From the NCBI GenBank assembly GCA_937951975.1, contig CALGAJ010000078.1:1-11560 (forward strand): 11,560 nucleotides of DNA, read 5' to 3'. How positions within the stretch are numbered: the first letter of the stretch is position 1; each line of letters begins with the position of its first letter. The DNA is from an uncultured Desulfotignum sp. (GTDB lineage Bacteria; Desulfobacterota; Desulfobacteria; Desulfobacterales; Desulfobacteraceae). Below are positions 5,307 through 11,560 of the stretch, piece after piece. The notes under the pieces are model-generated. The model saw only the letters and a program-made list of their open reading frames with translations. It made no database searches and had not been told where the DNA came from. The position numbers and the translations under genes are program-made.

Positions 5307-5636
5307 CTATATATTCTTTTTGTCATTTAATTCATCGATCCAGGTATGTCCGGATAAGGGGACACCGCTCCGGTAGGATGCCCGTGCAATGAGGTGTGCC
5401 GCCACCGGCGCCGTAAACAGCAGCAGCAGGATGATGAACACGGCGCGCAGAAAAATGCCCGGACTTTGAAAGAACACCGCATGGGCCAGCACCATCAGCC
5501 CGGCCCCCAGGGTGCCGGCCTTGGTAACGGCATGCATGCGGATCAAAGTATCGGGGAACCGGAACACACCCAGCGCAGCAATCAGGCAGAAAAGACTGCC
5601 GGAAATCATGAAAATGGCGGTGATATACTCAATCAT
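5307..5636 (-). CDS. mrpG: Mrp Na+/H+ antiporter subunit G
   Basis: This 109-residue membrane protein is the last subunit of the seven-part Mrp antiporter. The family signature FRFPDTLIRMHAVTKAGTLG is present near residues 25-44, between the first and second of three predicted helices. I place the start at MIEYITAIF, whose ATGATTGA overlaps the mrpF stop by 8 bp. The frame stays open to an ATG at 5777, but the extra 47 residues are encoded inside mrpF and do not look like protein. The stop TAG overlaps a 12-bp A+T palindrome (5301-5312), and a terminator follows. Subunit G is small but needed for a stable, active complex in studied systems. Confidence 0.95.
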   Translation of the reverse strand: MIEYITAIFMISGSLFCLIAALGVFRFPDTLIRMHAVTKAGTLGAGLMVLAHAVFFQSPGIFLRAVFIILLLLFTAPVAAHLIARASYRSGVPLSGHTWIDELNDKKNI

Positions 5637-5979
5637 GCACGTCTCTTTCAGATGACGGGGGTTCCGGGGTATGATCGGGATGTGATTCTGCAGGATCATG
5701 CCGGGACGCCCGCTGGATAAACCGGGCCAGGGCGATGGTTCCCAGAAAAGCGATGCATGCATAGGCAATGGCCACATCCAGGTAGCTGGTTTCTCTGGTG
5801 TGAATGGAAAGGGACACCAGAAACGTCACCACCAGCACGGACAGCAGATCCATGGCAACGACCCGGTCTGCGGCGGTGGGTCCCTTGACCAGGCGCCATA
5901 ATACCAGCGCCATGCCGGCCAGAAGGATCACCATGGCAATCTGGGCGGCCCCGTACAGAAATGTCTGTGAATTCATCAT
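5629..5979 (-). CDS. mrpF: Mrp Na+/H+ antiporter subunit F
   Basis: This 116-residue protein has three predicted membrane helices. RLVKGPTAADRVVAMDLLSV (about 28-47) carries the conserved G-P-x3-D-R-x3-D stretch, whose acidic residues have been linked to the Na+ path in this family. The C-terminal tail from about residue 95 is polar and rich in Pro, His and Asp (RHDPAESHPDHTPEPPSSE), somewhat longer than usual. The start codon shares one base with the mrpE stop (TAATG), and GGAGGT lies 9 nt upstream inside mrpE, the best Shine-Dalgarno site in the operon. Two ATG codons stand in tandem; the first is used here. Confidence 0.95.
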   Translation of the reverse strand: MMNSQTFLYGAAQIAMVILLAGMALVLWRLVKGPTAADRVVAMDLLSVLVVTFLVSLSIHTRETSYLDVAIAYACIAFLGTIALARFIQRASRHDPAESHPDHTPEPPSSERDVHD

Positions 5980-6455
5980 TACCGCATTACCTCCAGAACG
6001 CGTTTTTCCAGTCCGTTTTTGATGTCATGCCGGGTTTTGTCCCCATCTTCAAGAAACATGACATGGACAAACAGGGTGTGTCTGTCTTCCGACAAATCCA
6101 CACTCAGGGTGCCCGGTGTCAGTGACAGCAGACTGGACACCAGGAAAATTTCCAGGTCGGTGCGGGCCGACAACGGCACCCCGATGATCCCCGGACGGCT
6201 GATATGGGAAGGGGTGATCACATCCCAGGTCACCCGGAAAGAGGAGATCACCAGTTCCTTGAAAAAATAAAGGACCAGATTGATCGTTTTGGGCAGTTTC
6301 CTGAAATACCGGGTGTCCGGATACAACGGGCTGGACACCCATAAGATGATGTATCCGATGAAAAAACCACCAATGAATGCACTGATGCGGGTGCTGCCCA
6401 AAAGCAGGGTGAACACGGCGGCAAAAAAGAGGTTGAGTATCAGCAGCGGCATCAT
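5979..6455 (-). CDS. mrpE: Mrp Na+/H+ antiporter subunit E
   Basis: This 158-residue protein has two or three hydrophobic segments in the first 60 or so residues and a soluble C-terminal part, as is usual for MrpE/MnhE. Family marks are the SLLSLTPGTLSVDLSEDRHT stretch (about 112-131), the LFVHVMFLE strand that follows, and a charged end. It overlaps mrpD by 4 bp (ATGA) with AGGGGG just upstream. MrpE is a membrane-embedded accessory subunit between the antiporter-like subunits and the small subunits. Confidence 0.95.
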   Translation of the reverse strand: MMPLLILNLFFAAVFTLLLGSTRISAFIGGFFIGYIILWVSSPLYPDTRYFRKLPKTINLVLYFFKELVISSFRVTWDVITPSHISRPGIIGVPLSARTDLEIFLVSSLLSLTPGTLSVDLSEDRHTLFVHVMFLEDGDKTRHDIKNGLEKRVLEVMR

Positions 6456-7942
6456 TTTCCCCCTTTCACCGCCGCCACATAGCCGGCCGGATCCATCAAC
6501 TGTTCGCCGGCGGTCAGTGCCAGGTGGAAAACCGGTTCAATGAAAAGGCCCATCACCACGAGCATCAGGCACAACCCCAGCACCGGTCCCATCATCCAGG
6601 GGGACAGGGTTCTGATTTCAGAGACATCCTGCGTTTGAGGTGACGGCTTCCAGAACGCTTCCATCCAGATTTTGACCATGGAAAAAAGGGTCAGCAGACC
6701 CACAAATGCGGCCAGGGCCGCGGCACCAAAGTGGCGGGTTTCAAGGCAGGCATAGATGATCAGCAGCTTGGCCCAGAACCCGGATAACGGGGGAAACCCG
6801 GCCAACGCAAACGCAGGGATGAAAAATCCCGCTGACAGCAGGCCATGGGTTTTGTACAGGCTGCCGATCCGGGTCAGATGAAAAGATCCGGCTGCCCGCC
6901 GGATCAGGCCGCCCACCAGAAACAGGGCGGCTTTGGCCATGATATTGTGCACCATATAGATGAAAGCGGCGGCCAGGGCCAGGGGCGTGAACACGGCCAG
7001 TCCCAGGGCCATGTATCCCACCTGACTGATGATGTGAAACGACAGGATCCGGCGGATGTCCATCCGGGAGGCGGCGGTCAGAACACCGGACAGCATGGTC
7101 AGCCCGGCTGCGATCATCAGAATCGTGTGGGTGATATAAGGTTGTGTGACAAATACCAGGGTGAACAGGCGGATCAGGGCATACACCCCCACCTTGGTGA
7201 GCAGTCCGCCGAAAAAAGCGGCCACCCCCGGGGGCAGGGTGTGGTATGCCGCCGGCAGCCAGAAGAATAACGGAAACAGGGCGGATTTGATACCGAATGC
7301 GGTCATCAGAAGCAGGGATGTGCCGGCCAGCAGCCCGTCGTTTTCAATCAATGCAATTTTGTCATGCAGATCCGCCAGGTTCAGGGTGCCGGTCAGCCCA
7401 TAGACCAGGCCGATGCCGGTCAGCAGGAACAAGGTGGCGACGATGTTCAGGGTCACATATTTAACGGCATTGGGAAGCCTGGCTGCGGGATGGTCCATGA
7501 CCATGATGCCGAACGATGCCATGAGCATCACTTCGAACCATACATACAGATTGAACAGGTCTCCGGTGAGAAATGCCCCGCAGATGGCGGCGGTCAGCAT
7601 CTGCATGAACGGGTGAAATCCGGCCCGGATCTGTTCCCGGGTGGTGTCCGCGCGGGCATAGATCATCACGGCCACATGGAGGACCGAGGTGACCGTCACC
7701 AGGACGGCGCTCAGCAGATCCGCCGCCAGACAGATGCCGGCGGGGGAAGGCCAGCTGCCCACCCACAGCACGACCACGCCGTCTGCCATGACCGCAGACA
7801 GCAGCCATCCGGCACAGGCCAGATGAATCAGGGCCCCGGCAATGGCGGCACTGCCGCTGTGGCGGTCATGATGCCTGAAACACCAGGTGATCACGGCAAA
7901 GGCCATGGGGACCAGTATGGGAGAAATCAGCAGATGGGTCAT
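6452..7942 (-). CDS. mrpD: Mrp Na+/H+ antiporter subunit D
   Basis: This 496-residue, many-helix membrane protein belongs to the NuoL/M/N antiporter-like family. Charged residues of the proton channel are in place: E137 in YVWFEVMLMASFG, K219 in AFGIKSALFPLFFWLP, K250 in GGLLTKVGVYAL, and K337 in VHNIMAKAALFL. The E137 and K219 numbers are the same as in the well-studied Bacillus pseudofirmus MrpD. The broken-helix regions around GFPPLSGFWAK (382-392) are intact, and nothing is missing or frame-shifted. It overlaps mrpC by 4 bp with no clear Shine-Dalgarno site, so its translation probably depends on mrpC. Together with MrpA it forms the ion-moving core. Confidence 0.97.
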   Translation of the reverse strand: MTHLLISPILVPMAFAVITWCFRHHDRHSGSAAIAGALIHLACAGWLLSAVMADGVVVLWVGSWPSPAGICLAADLLSAVLVTVTSVLHVAVMIYARADTTREQIRAGFHPFMQMLTAAICGAFLTGDLFNLYVWFEVMLMASFGIMVMDHPAARLPNAVKYVTLNIVATLFLLTGIGLVYGLTGTLNLADLHDKIALIENDGLLAGTSLLLMTAFGIKSALFPLFFWLPAAYHTLPPGVAAFFGGLLTKVGVYALIRLFTLVFVTQPYITHTILMIAAGLTMLSGVLTAASRMDIRRILSFHIISQVGYMALGLAVFTPLALAAAFIYMVHNIMAKAALFLVGGLIRRAAGSFHLTRIGSLYKTHGLLSAGFFIPAFALAGFPPLSGFWAKLLIIYACLETRHFGAAALAAFVGLLTLFSMVKIWMEAFWKPSPQTQDVSEIRTLSPWMMGPVLGLCLMLVVMGLFIEPVFHLALTAGEQLMDPAGYVAAVKGGK

Positions 7943-8334
7943 GAAGGATTCTTTTTCCGGATATCGGAATCCGTGTCATCCCCGGCGGATTCAGACAGAA
8001 ATTCAGTCCGGCGGGTGTTCAGGGTCCGGGTTTGGGCATAGGTGCGGTACAGCAGGATCAGCAGAAACAGGGTCATGGCGAAACCGATGACAATGGCGGT
8101 CAGGATCAGGGCCTGGGGCAGGGCGTTGGCCACAGGCCCTGCCGGGACTGTCCCGGTTTTCCCGATCAGAGGCGGTGCCACGAAAGACAGTCGGCCGGCC
8201 GTGAAGATCAGCAGGTTGACGGCATTGCCCATGAGGACAAATCCGAAAACAAACCGCACCAGTTCGCCGGAAAGCATCAGAAACAACGCACCGCTGAACA
8301 GGGTTCCCACGGTCAGGGCCAGAAGATGCTCCAT
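7939..8334 (-). CDS. mrpC: Mrp Na+/H+ antiporter subunit C
   Basis: This 131-residue protein is a NuoK homologue with three predicted membrane helices. VRFVFGFVLMGNAVNLLIF (27-45) and DPLPQALILTAIVI-like ANALPQALILTAIVIGFAM (89-107) are the family marks. The last 30 residues are hydrophilic and basic/acidic, ending DDTDSDIRKKNPS. It starts 3 bp after the mrpB stop; GGAGG lies 11 nt upstream of the ATG. It connects the two large antiporter-like subunits in the complex. Confidence 0.95.
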   Translation of the reverse strand: MEHLLALTVGTLFSGALFLMLSGELVRFVFGFVLMGNAVNLLIFTAGRLSFVAPPLIGKTGTVPAGPVANALPQALILTAIVIGFAMTLFLLILLYRTYAQTRTLNTRRTEFLSESAGDDTDSDIRKKNPS

Positions 8335-8337
8335 TTT

Positions 8338-8736
8338 TCAGTTTTCCTCCAGGGCCAGAAGTATGGACAGAATCGCCCCGAGCACGGCCAGAAAAACCCC
8401 GGAATCAAAAATCAGCGGCGTACCGGCGGAAAAAAGCTCTGTCTGCCACCAGATGCCGGTCAAAAAAGGTTTTCCAAAAAAAAGTGCCGGCAGCCCGGCC
8501 CCGGCGGCCAGGGCCAGGCCGGACAGGGCCATGAAGGACGGGCGGATACGAATGGCTTTGCGGACATGATCGGCCCCTTTTGTGATGGCCAGCAGGGAAA
8601 ACGCAGTGCCGGCCAGAAGGGCGGCGGAAAATCCGCCGCCGGGTTCATGATGACCCCGCAGAAACACATACACGGCAAATATCAGCATCAAACCGATCAT
8701 GAGCCGGGTGGCGGTTTTCAGGATCACGGATTTCAT
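8338..8736 (-). CDS. mrpB: Mrp Na+/H+ antiporter subunit B
   Basis: This 132-residue protein has four predicted membrane helices. It carries the MrpB/MnhB signature YVFLRGHHEPGGGFSAALLA (23-42) and a C-terminal FDSGVFLAVLGAILSIL (109-125), both strongly conserved. Its length is normal. It overlaps the end of mrpA by 4 bp (ATGA), with AAGGG about 6 nt before the ATG. Confidence 0.96.
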   Translation of the reverse strand: MKSVILKTATRLMIGLMLIFAVYVFLRGHHEPGGGFSAALLAGTAFSLLAITKGADHVRKAIRIRPSFMALSGLALAAGAGLPALFFGKPFLTGIWWQTELFSAGTPLIFDSGVFLAVLGAILSILLALEEN

Positions 8737-11024
8737 GGCGCCCTTTTTTGCCCAAAGGGCCGGCGGATCAGGTGGACACCGGCCCAGGCGGCCAGCACGA
8801 TCACACAGATTTCTCCTAAGGTGTCCAGACTGCGGAAGTCCACCAGGATGACGTTGACGATGTTCCGGCCATGGGCTGAAAGATAGCTGTGGGTTTCAAA
8901 AAACGTGGTCTGGCCCCGGTCCAGAGGGTGGCCCACAACCCCTGAAATAAGGGTGAAGACCACCAGGCCCGCGCCTGCGGATAAAATGGCATTTCTGAGG
9001 GTGCGCATCCGGGAAGGGGTGCCGGGGTTGATGATGGGTTCCATGGGGGGCAGGCGCAACAGGATCAGGGAGACAAAAATCAATGTCAATGTTTCCACCA
9101 GCAGCTGGGTCAACGCAATATCCGGGGCCCCGAACACCAGAAATATCAATGCCACGCCCCCGCCCACACCGCCGAGCCCGCCGATGGCAGCCAGCCGGTG
9201 CCGGGCCGTCACCACGACCGCCGCGGCCCCCAGGACAAAAACAAACAGACCCACGGCAATGTATGGGCCGGTAACAGCCGGGACTGTGACGATGTCAGCG
9301 GCATGCGGCAGCCAGACACTGCCTGTCAAAAGCACCAGGGTGAGAACAATGACCGACAGATAAATGGACAGGGAACCGTTCTGCAGAATCCGGGTCACGG
9401 CGGCCGCTGTGCCAAGAAACCGGGTCAGCCCGGACTGGTAAAGCCCGGGTGTGGTCACCCACAGTTTTTCTGTGGCCGCACCAATGCCCCGGCGAAGTCG
9501 GGTTTTCTGCCAGTAGATCACCGCCCCGGATGTCAGGGTGACGACACTTAACAGCAACGGCAGATTGATGCCGTGGAACAGAAACAGCCGGATCTCTTCT
9601 CTGTCCGGGTGAAACGCGAACACCGCCGGCTGGATCAGATGTTTTGACACCCATTCGGGCATGATCCCGAATACAATGCCTAAAAGCCCCATGAATGCCG
9701 GTCCGATCCGCATGGTCCAGGGGGTCTCCCAGGTGTGTTTCAAATGCGCCGGCAACGGGCCGAAAAACGGGGTGATCAGAATGATGGCGGCCACGGCGGT
9801 CATCAGGGCATTGGCCGACAGGGTGATGCCTGTGGCAAACAAAGGCCATATTTCTTCGGCCAGGGCACCTGCATACATGATCTCCTTGCCGATAAATCCG
9901 AAAAACAGCGGAAATCCGGCCATGGACAGGGTGGCCCCGGCCACGGCCAGGGTGGTCAAAGGCATGCGGGTCATCAGGCCCCCCAGAAGGTTCAGGTCCC
10001 GGGTTCCGGTCTGGTGGTCGATGCTGCCCACCGCCAGAAACAAAGCCGCCTTGTACAGGGCATGGACCATGAGAAACGTGGTGGCTGCGGTCAAAGACAT
10101 CACGGTCCGGCCCCCCAGAAACAGGGTGAGAACGCCTAAGGCCATGAGCGTGGTATAGGCCAGTATCCGTTTCAGGTCACAGGGGCCCAGGGCCTGGACC
10201 GCGCCCCACAGGGCCGTGGTCCCTCCCACCAGCACCAGGGTGCTCATCCACAGGGTCGTGCCCCCCAGGACCGGGTGCAGGCGCATGAGCAGGTAGATCC
10301 CGGCCTTGACCATGGTGGCGGCATGGAGGAACGCACTGATGGGGGTGGGCGCGCTCATGGCGTTGGGCAGCCAGAAATGAAACGGCACCTGCCCGGATTT
10401 GGTCATGGCCCCTACCAGAAAGCAGATGAACACGGCCGGATACAGGGCATGGGTTTGAATCAGGTCCCTTGAGTCACCCAGAAGACTCAGCGTCATGGGA
10501 AAGCCCGCGGATTTGACCAAAAGAATCCCCATCAGCAGAAACAGGCCCCCGGCCCCGGTGACCAGCAGGGCCTGGCGGGCGTTCTCCCGGGCTTCCGCCT
10601 TTTCATGGTCAAACCCGATGAGCAGAAACGACAGAACCGTGGTGGCTTCCCAGCAGATGAACATCAGCAGCAGGTTGTCGGCAAACACGATGCCCAGCAT
10701 GGCGGTCATGAATGCGTGGAGAAATACAAAAAACCGGCCGTTGTGGGGATGGCCGGCCATGTAACTGGAGGCATAGATGGTGACGAAAAACCCGGTCATG
10801 GTGATGATCAGGCCGAACAGCAGGCTCAGCCCGTCCAGACGGAATGCCAGGTTCAGATCCAGGCTGGGCACCCAGGCCCACTGAGCCGTAAACACCGCTC
10901 CGCCGGCCACCCGGGGCCAGGCCAGGCACAGCAGCCCGAACAGTCCGAAAGGCAGCAGGCAGGAATAAAGGCCTCCCCGGCAGCAGTCCGGGACAGCCTC
11001 GGTTTCAGGCGGTTTCAGCAGCAT
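8733..11024 (-). CDS. mrpA: Mrp Na+/H+ antiporter subunit A (NuoL-like with MbhD and MbhE domains)
   Basis: This 763-residue protein has three parts. Residues 1-510 form the NuoL-like channel, with E126 in CWEATTVLSFLLIG, K209 in GAMTKSGQVPFHFWLP, H234 and K240 in FLHAATMVKAGIY, and H321 and K325 in HALYKAALFLAVG. Residues 586-657 are an MbhD-like domain (FGAPDIALTQLLVETL, 631-646). Residues 672-755 are an MbhE-like domain (NIVNVILVDFRSLDTLGEI, 721-739). This fusion is typical of group 1 MrpA. The N-terminus is odd: only one hydrophobic segment (about 19-42) precedes the conserved WVPSL, where Bacillus MrpA has two. No start codon or hydrophobic stretch exists just upstream in frame. The ATG is 2 bp after the upstream stop and has no clear Shine-Dalgarno site, so translation is probably coupled. 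Confidence 0.96.
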   Translation of the reverse strand: MLLKPPETEAVPDCCRGGLYSCLLPFGLFGLLCLAWPRVAGGAVFTAQWAWVPSLDLNLAFRLDGLSLLFGLIITMTGFFVTIYASSYMAGHPHNGRFFVFLHAFMTAMLGIVFADNLLLMFICWEATTVLSFLLIGFDHEKAEARENARQALLVTGAGGLFLLMGILLVKSAGFPMTLSLLGDSRDLIQTHALYPAVFICFLVGAMTKSGQVPFHFWLPNAMSAPTPISAFLHAATMVKAGIYLLMRLHPVLGGTTLWMSTLVLVGGTTALWGAVQALGPCDLKRILAYTTLMALGVLTLFLGGRTVMSLTAATTFLMVHALYKAALFLAVGSIDHQTGTRDLNLLGGLMTRMPLTTLAVAGATLSMAGFPLFFGFIGKEIMYAGALAEEIWPLFATGITLSANALMTAVAAIILITPFFGPLPAHLKHTWETPWTMRIGPAFMGLLGIVFGIMPEWVSKHLIQPAVFAFHPDREEIRLFLFHGINLPLLLSVVTLTSGAVIYWQKTRLRRGIGAATEKLWVTTPGLYQSGLTRFLGTAAAVTRILQNGSLSIYLSVIVLTLVLLTGSVWLPHAADIVTVPAVTGPYIAVGLFVFVLGAAAVVVTARHRLAAIGGLGGVGGGVALIFLVFGAPDIALTQLLVETLTLIFVSLILLRLPPMEPIINPGTPSRMRTLRNAILSAGAGLVVFTLISGVVGHPLDRGQTTFFETHSYLSAHGRNIVNVILVDFRSLDTLGEICVIVLAAWAGVHLIRRPFGQKRAP

Positions 11025-11026
11025 GT

Positions 11027-11560
11027 CTACTGGGACAGAAACAAGGGAATATCTGCGGAATGAATGGTTTCCAGCACGGTGTCCCCCAGCAGACTGCGCT
11101 TGATGATGTTTTGGGAGCTGTTCCCCATGACGATGAGATCGGCTTGCTTGTCATGGGCATAGGCCAGCAGATCGGTTTTGGGGTTGCCGTCCATCAGATC
11201 GGTCCGGACCTCGAATCCGTGGGCCTGGCAGTAGTCCGCGGCTTTTTCCAGGAGAAACGGTTCCGGTTTTTTCCGGTGCGTAAAATGGACCAGACGGATT
11301 TCAGAACCGGGCCAGGGATTCAACTGCAGGTAATCTCTGGTGGCTCTGGCCGATTCCATGGACCCGCTCAATGCAATCACCACGGTTTTGACGGGCCGGT
11401 ATTTTTTTGCCACCGCCAGGATGGGCCGGACCCCGTGGCGCAGCAGCTTGAGAATGGCCTTGTCCGGGTCTTCCACAAACCCGTATTCAAAAATACTGCG
11501 CAGGCCGAAAATGGTCAGGTCGTTGAACCGGTCTTCATCGATCATGGCCTCAAAGGTGTC
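11027..11560 (-). CDS. Tandem universal stress protein (UspA family), 5' end missing
   Basis: The frame is open to the right edge (177 residues seen), so an N-terminal part is missing; the first internal ATG at 11545 is probably not the start. Residues 1-48 look like the end of one Usp domain (FEYGFVEDPDKAILKLLRHG, then PILAV). A second, complete Usp domain follows, from VKTVVIALSGSMESARA to ADIPLFLSQ. The nucleotide loop is VMGNSSQNIIKRSLLGDT. Against the ATP-binding pattern G-x2-G-x9-G-S/T the second glycine is Ser and the last S/T is Asp, so ATP binding is doubtful. It ends 2 bp before mrpA and is probably the first gene, or one of the first, of the mrp operon. A regulatory or stress-sensing role for the antiporter is inferred from position. 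Confidence 0.9.
   Translation of the reverse strand, partial: DTFEAMIDEDRFNDLTIFGLRSIFEYGFVEDPDKAILKLLRHGVRPILAVAKKYRPVKTVVIALSGSMESARATRDYLQLNPWPGSEIRLVHFTHRKKPEPFLLEKAADYCQAHGFEVRTDLMDGNPKTDLLAYAHDKQADLIVMGNSSQNIIKRSLLGDTVLETIHSADIPLFLSQ

Noticed and set aside
5301..5312. 12-bp palindrome ATATAGCTATAT at the mrpG stop
   Set aside because: Short, A+T-only apart from the centre and overlapping a stop codon; likely chance, although an operator cannot be excluded.
5637..5777. Longer mrpG start at 5777
   Set aside because: The extra 47 residues lie inside mrpF in another frame and do not resemble MrpG; the start at 5636 gives the normal length and the usual overlap.
5307..11024. Reading the mrpA-D genes as part of complex I or a membrane-bound hydrogenase
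   Set aside because: All seven Mrp subunits are present in canonical order, and no hydrogenase, NuoB/C/D-like or NuoH-like subunit is found.
1..11560. CRISPR arrays, tRNA or rRNA genes, insertion sequences, attachment sites
   Set aside because: I saw no regularly spaced repeats, tRNA-like folds, transposase or integrase frames, or terminal inverted repeats with target duplications.

Overview
All genes in this window lie on the minus strand, so it reads from right to left. Two gene families point to a marine or brackish, anaerobic member of the Desulfobacterota (Desulfobacteraceae-like): a stand-alone sodium-pumping decarboxylase module, and a lysine-aminomutase/ATP-grasp operon. The coding sequence is G+C-rich. 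The phylum is an inference from gene content; the genus cannot be fixed from sequence alone.

Right part (11560 to 5221): a universal-stress-protein gene cut by the right edge is followed, with 2 bp to spare, by a complete seven-gene Mrp antiporter operon in the canonical order mrpA-B-C-D-E-F-G (Na+(K+)/H+ antiport). Most junctions overlap by 1 to 8 bp. The operon ends at an intrinsic terminator (5221-5242).

Middle part (5288 to 3550): a second, more A+T-rich operon encodes the membrane part of a biotin-dependent Na+-translocating decarboxylase. It holds a 47-residue single-helix protein (gamma-like; too small for default ORF cut-offs), the beta subunit with every known Na+/H+ residue, and a minimal 71-residue biotin carrier. 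It closes with a very strong terminator. No carboxyltransferase (alpha) gene is present. Its best sigma-70-type promoter lies upstream of the mrp terminator, so that hairpin sits in this operon's 5' leader.

About 400 bp without a gene follows (3619 to 3216). It carries a triplet TTCGTG repeat, an inverted repeat around an A9 tract, and a near-consensus sigma-54 promoter.

Left part (3215 to 1): the sigma-54 promoter faces a translationally coupled operon of a KamA-family radical SAM aminomutase and two different D-Ala-D-Ala-ligase-like ATP-grasp enzymes. The second ATP-grasp gene runs off the left edge. The aminomutase keeps the residues for iron-sulfur, PLP and lysine binding but has lost the whole zinc site. 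The set suggests that a beta-amino acid is made and then joined in one or two ATP-dependent amide bonds, perhaps as a compatible solute or small peptide. This is the best candidate for an undescribed pathway here.

Together the window looks like a salt and sodium-energetics neighbourhood: Na+ extrusion by Mrp, Na+ pumping driven by decarboxylation, and a possible osmolyte pathway.
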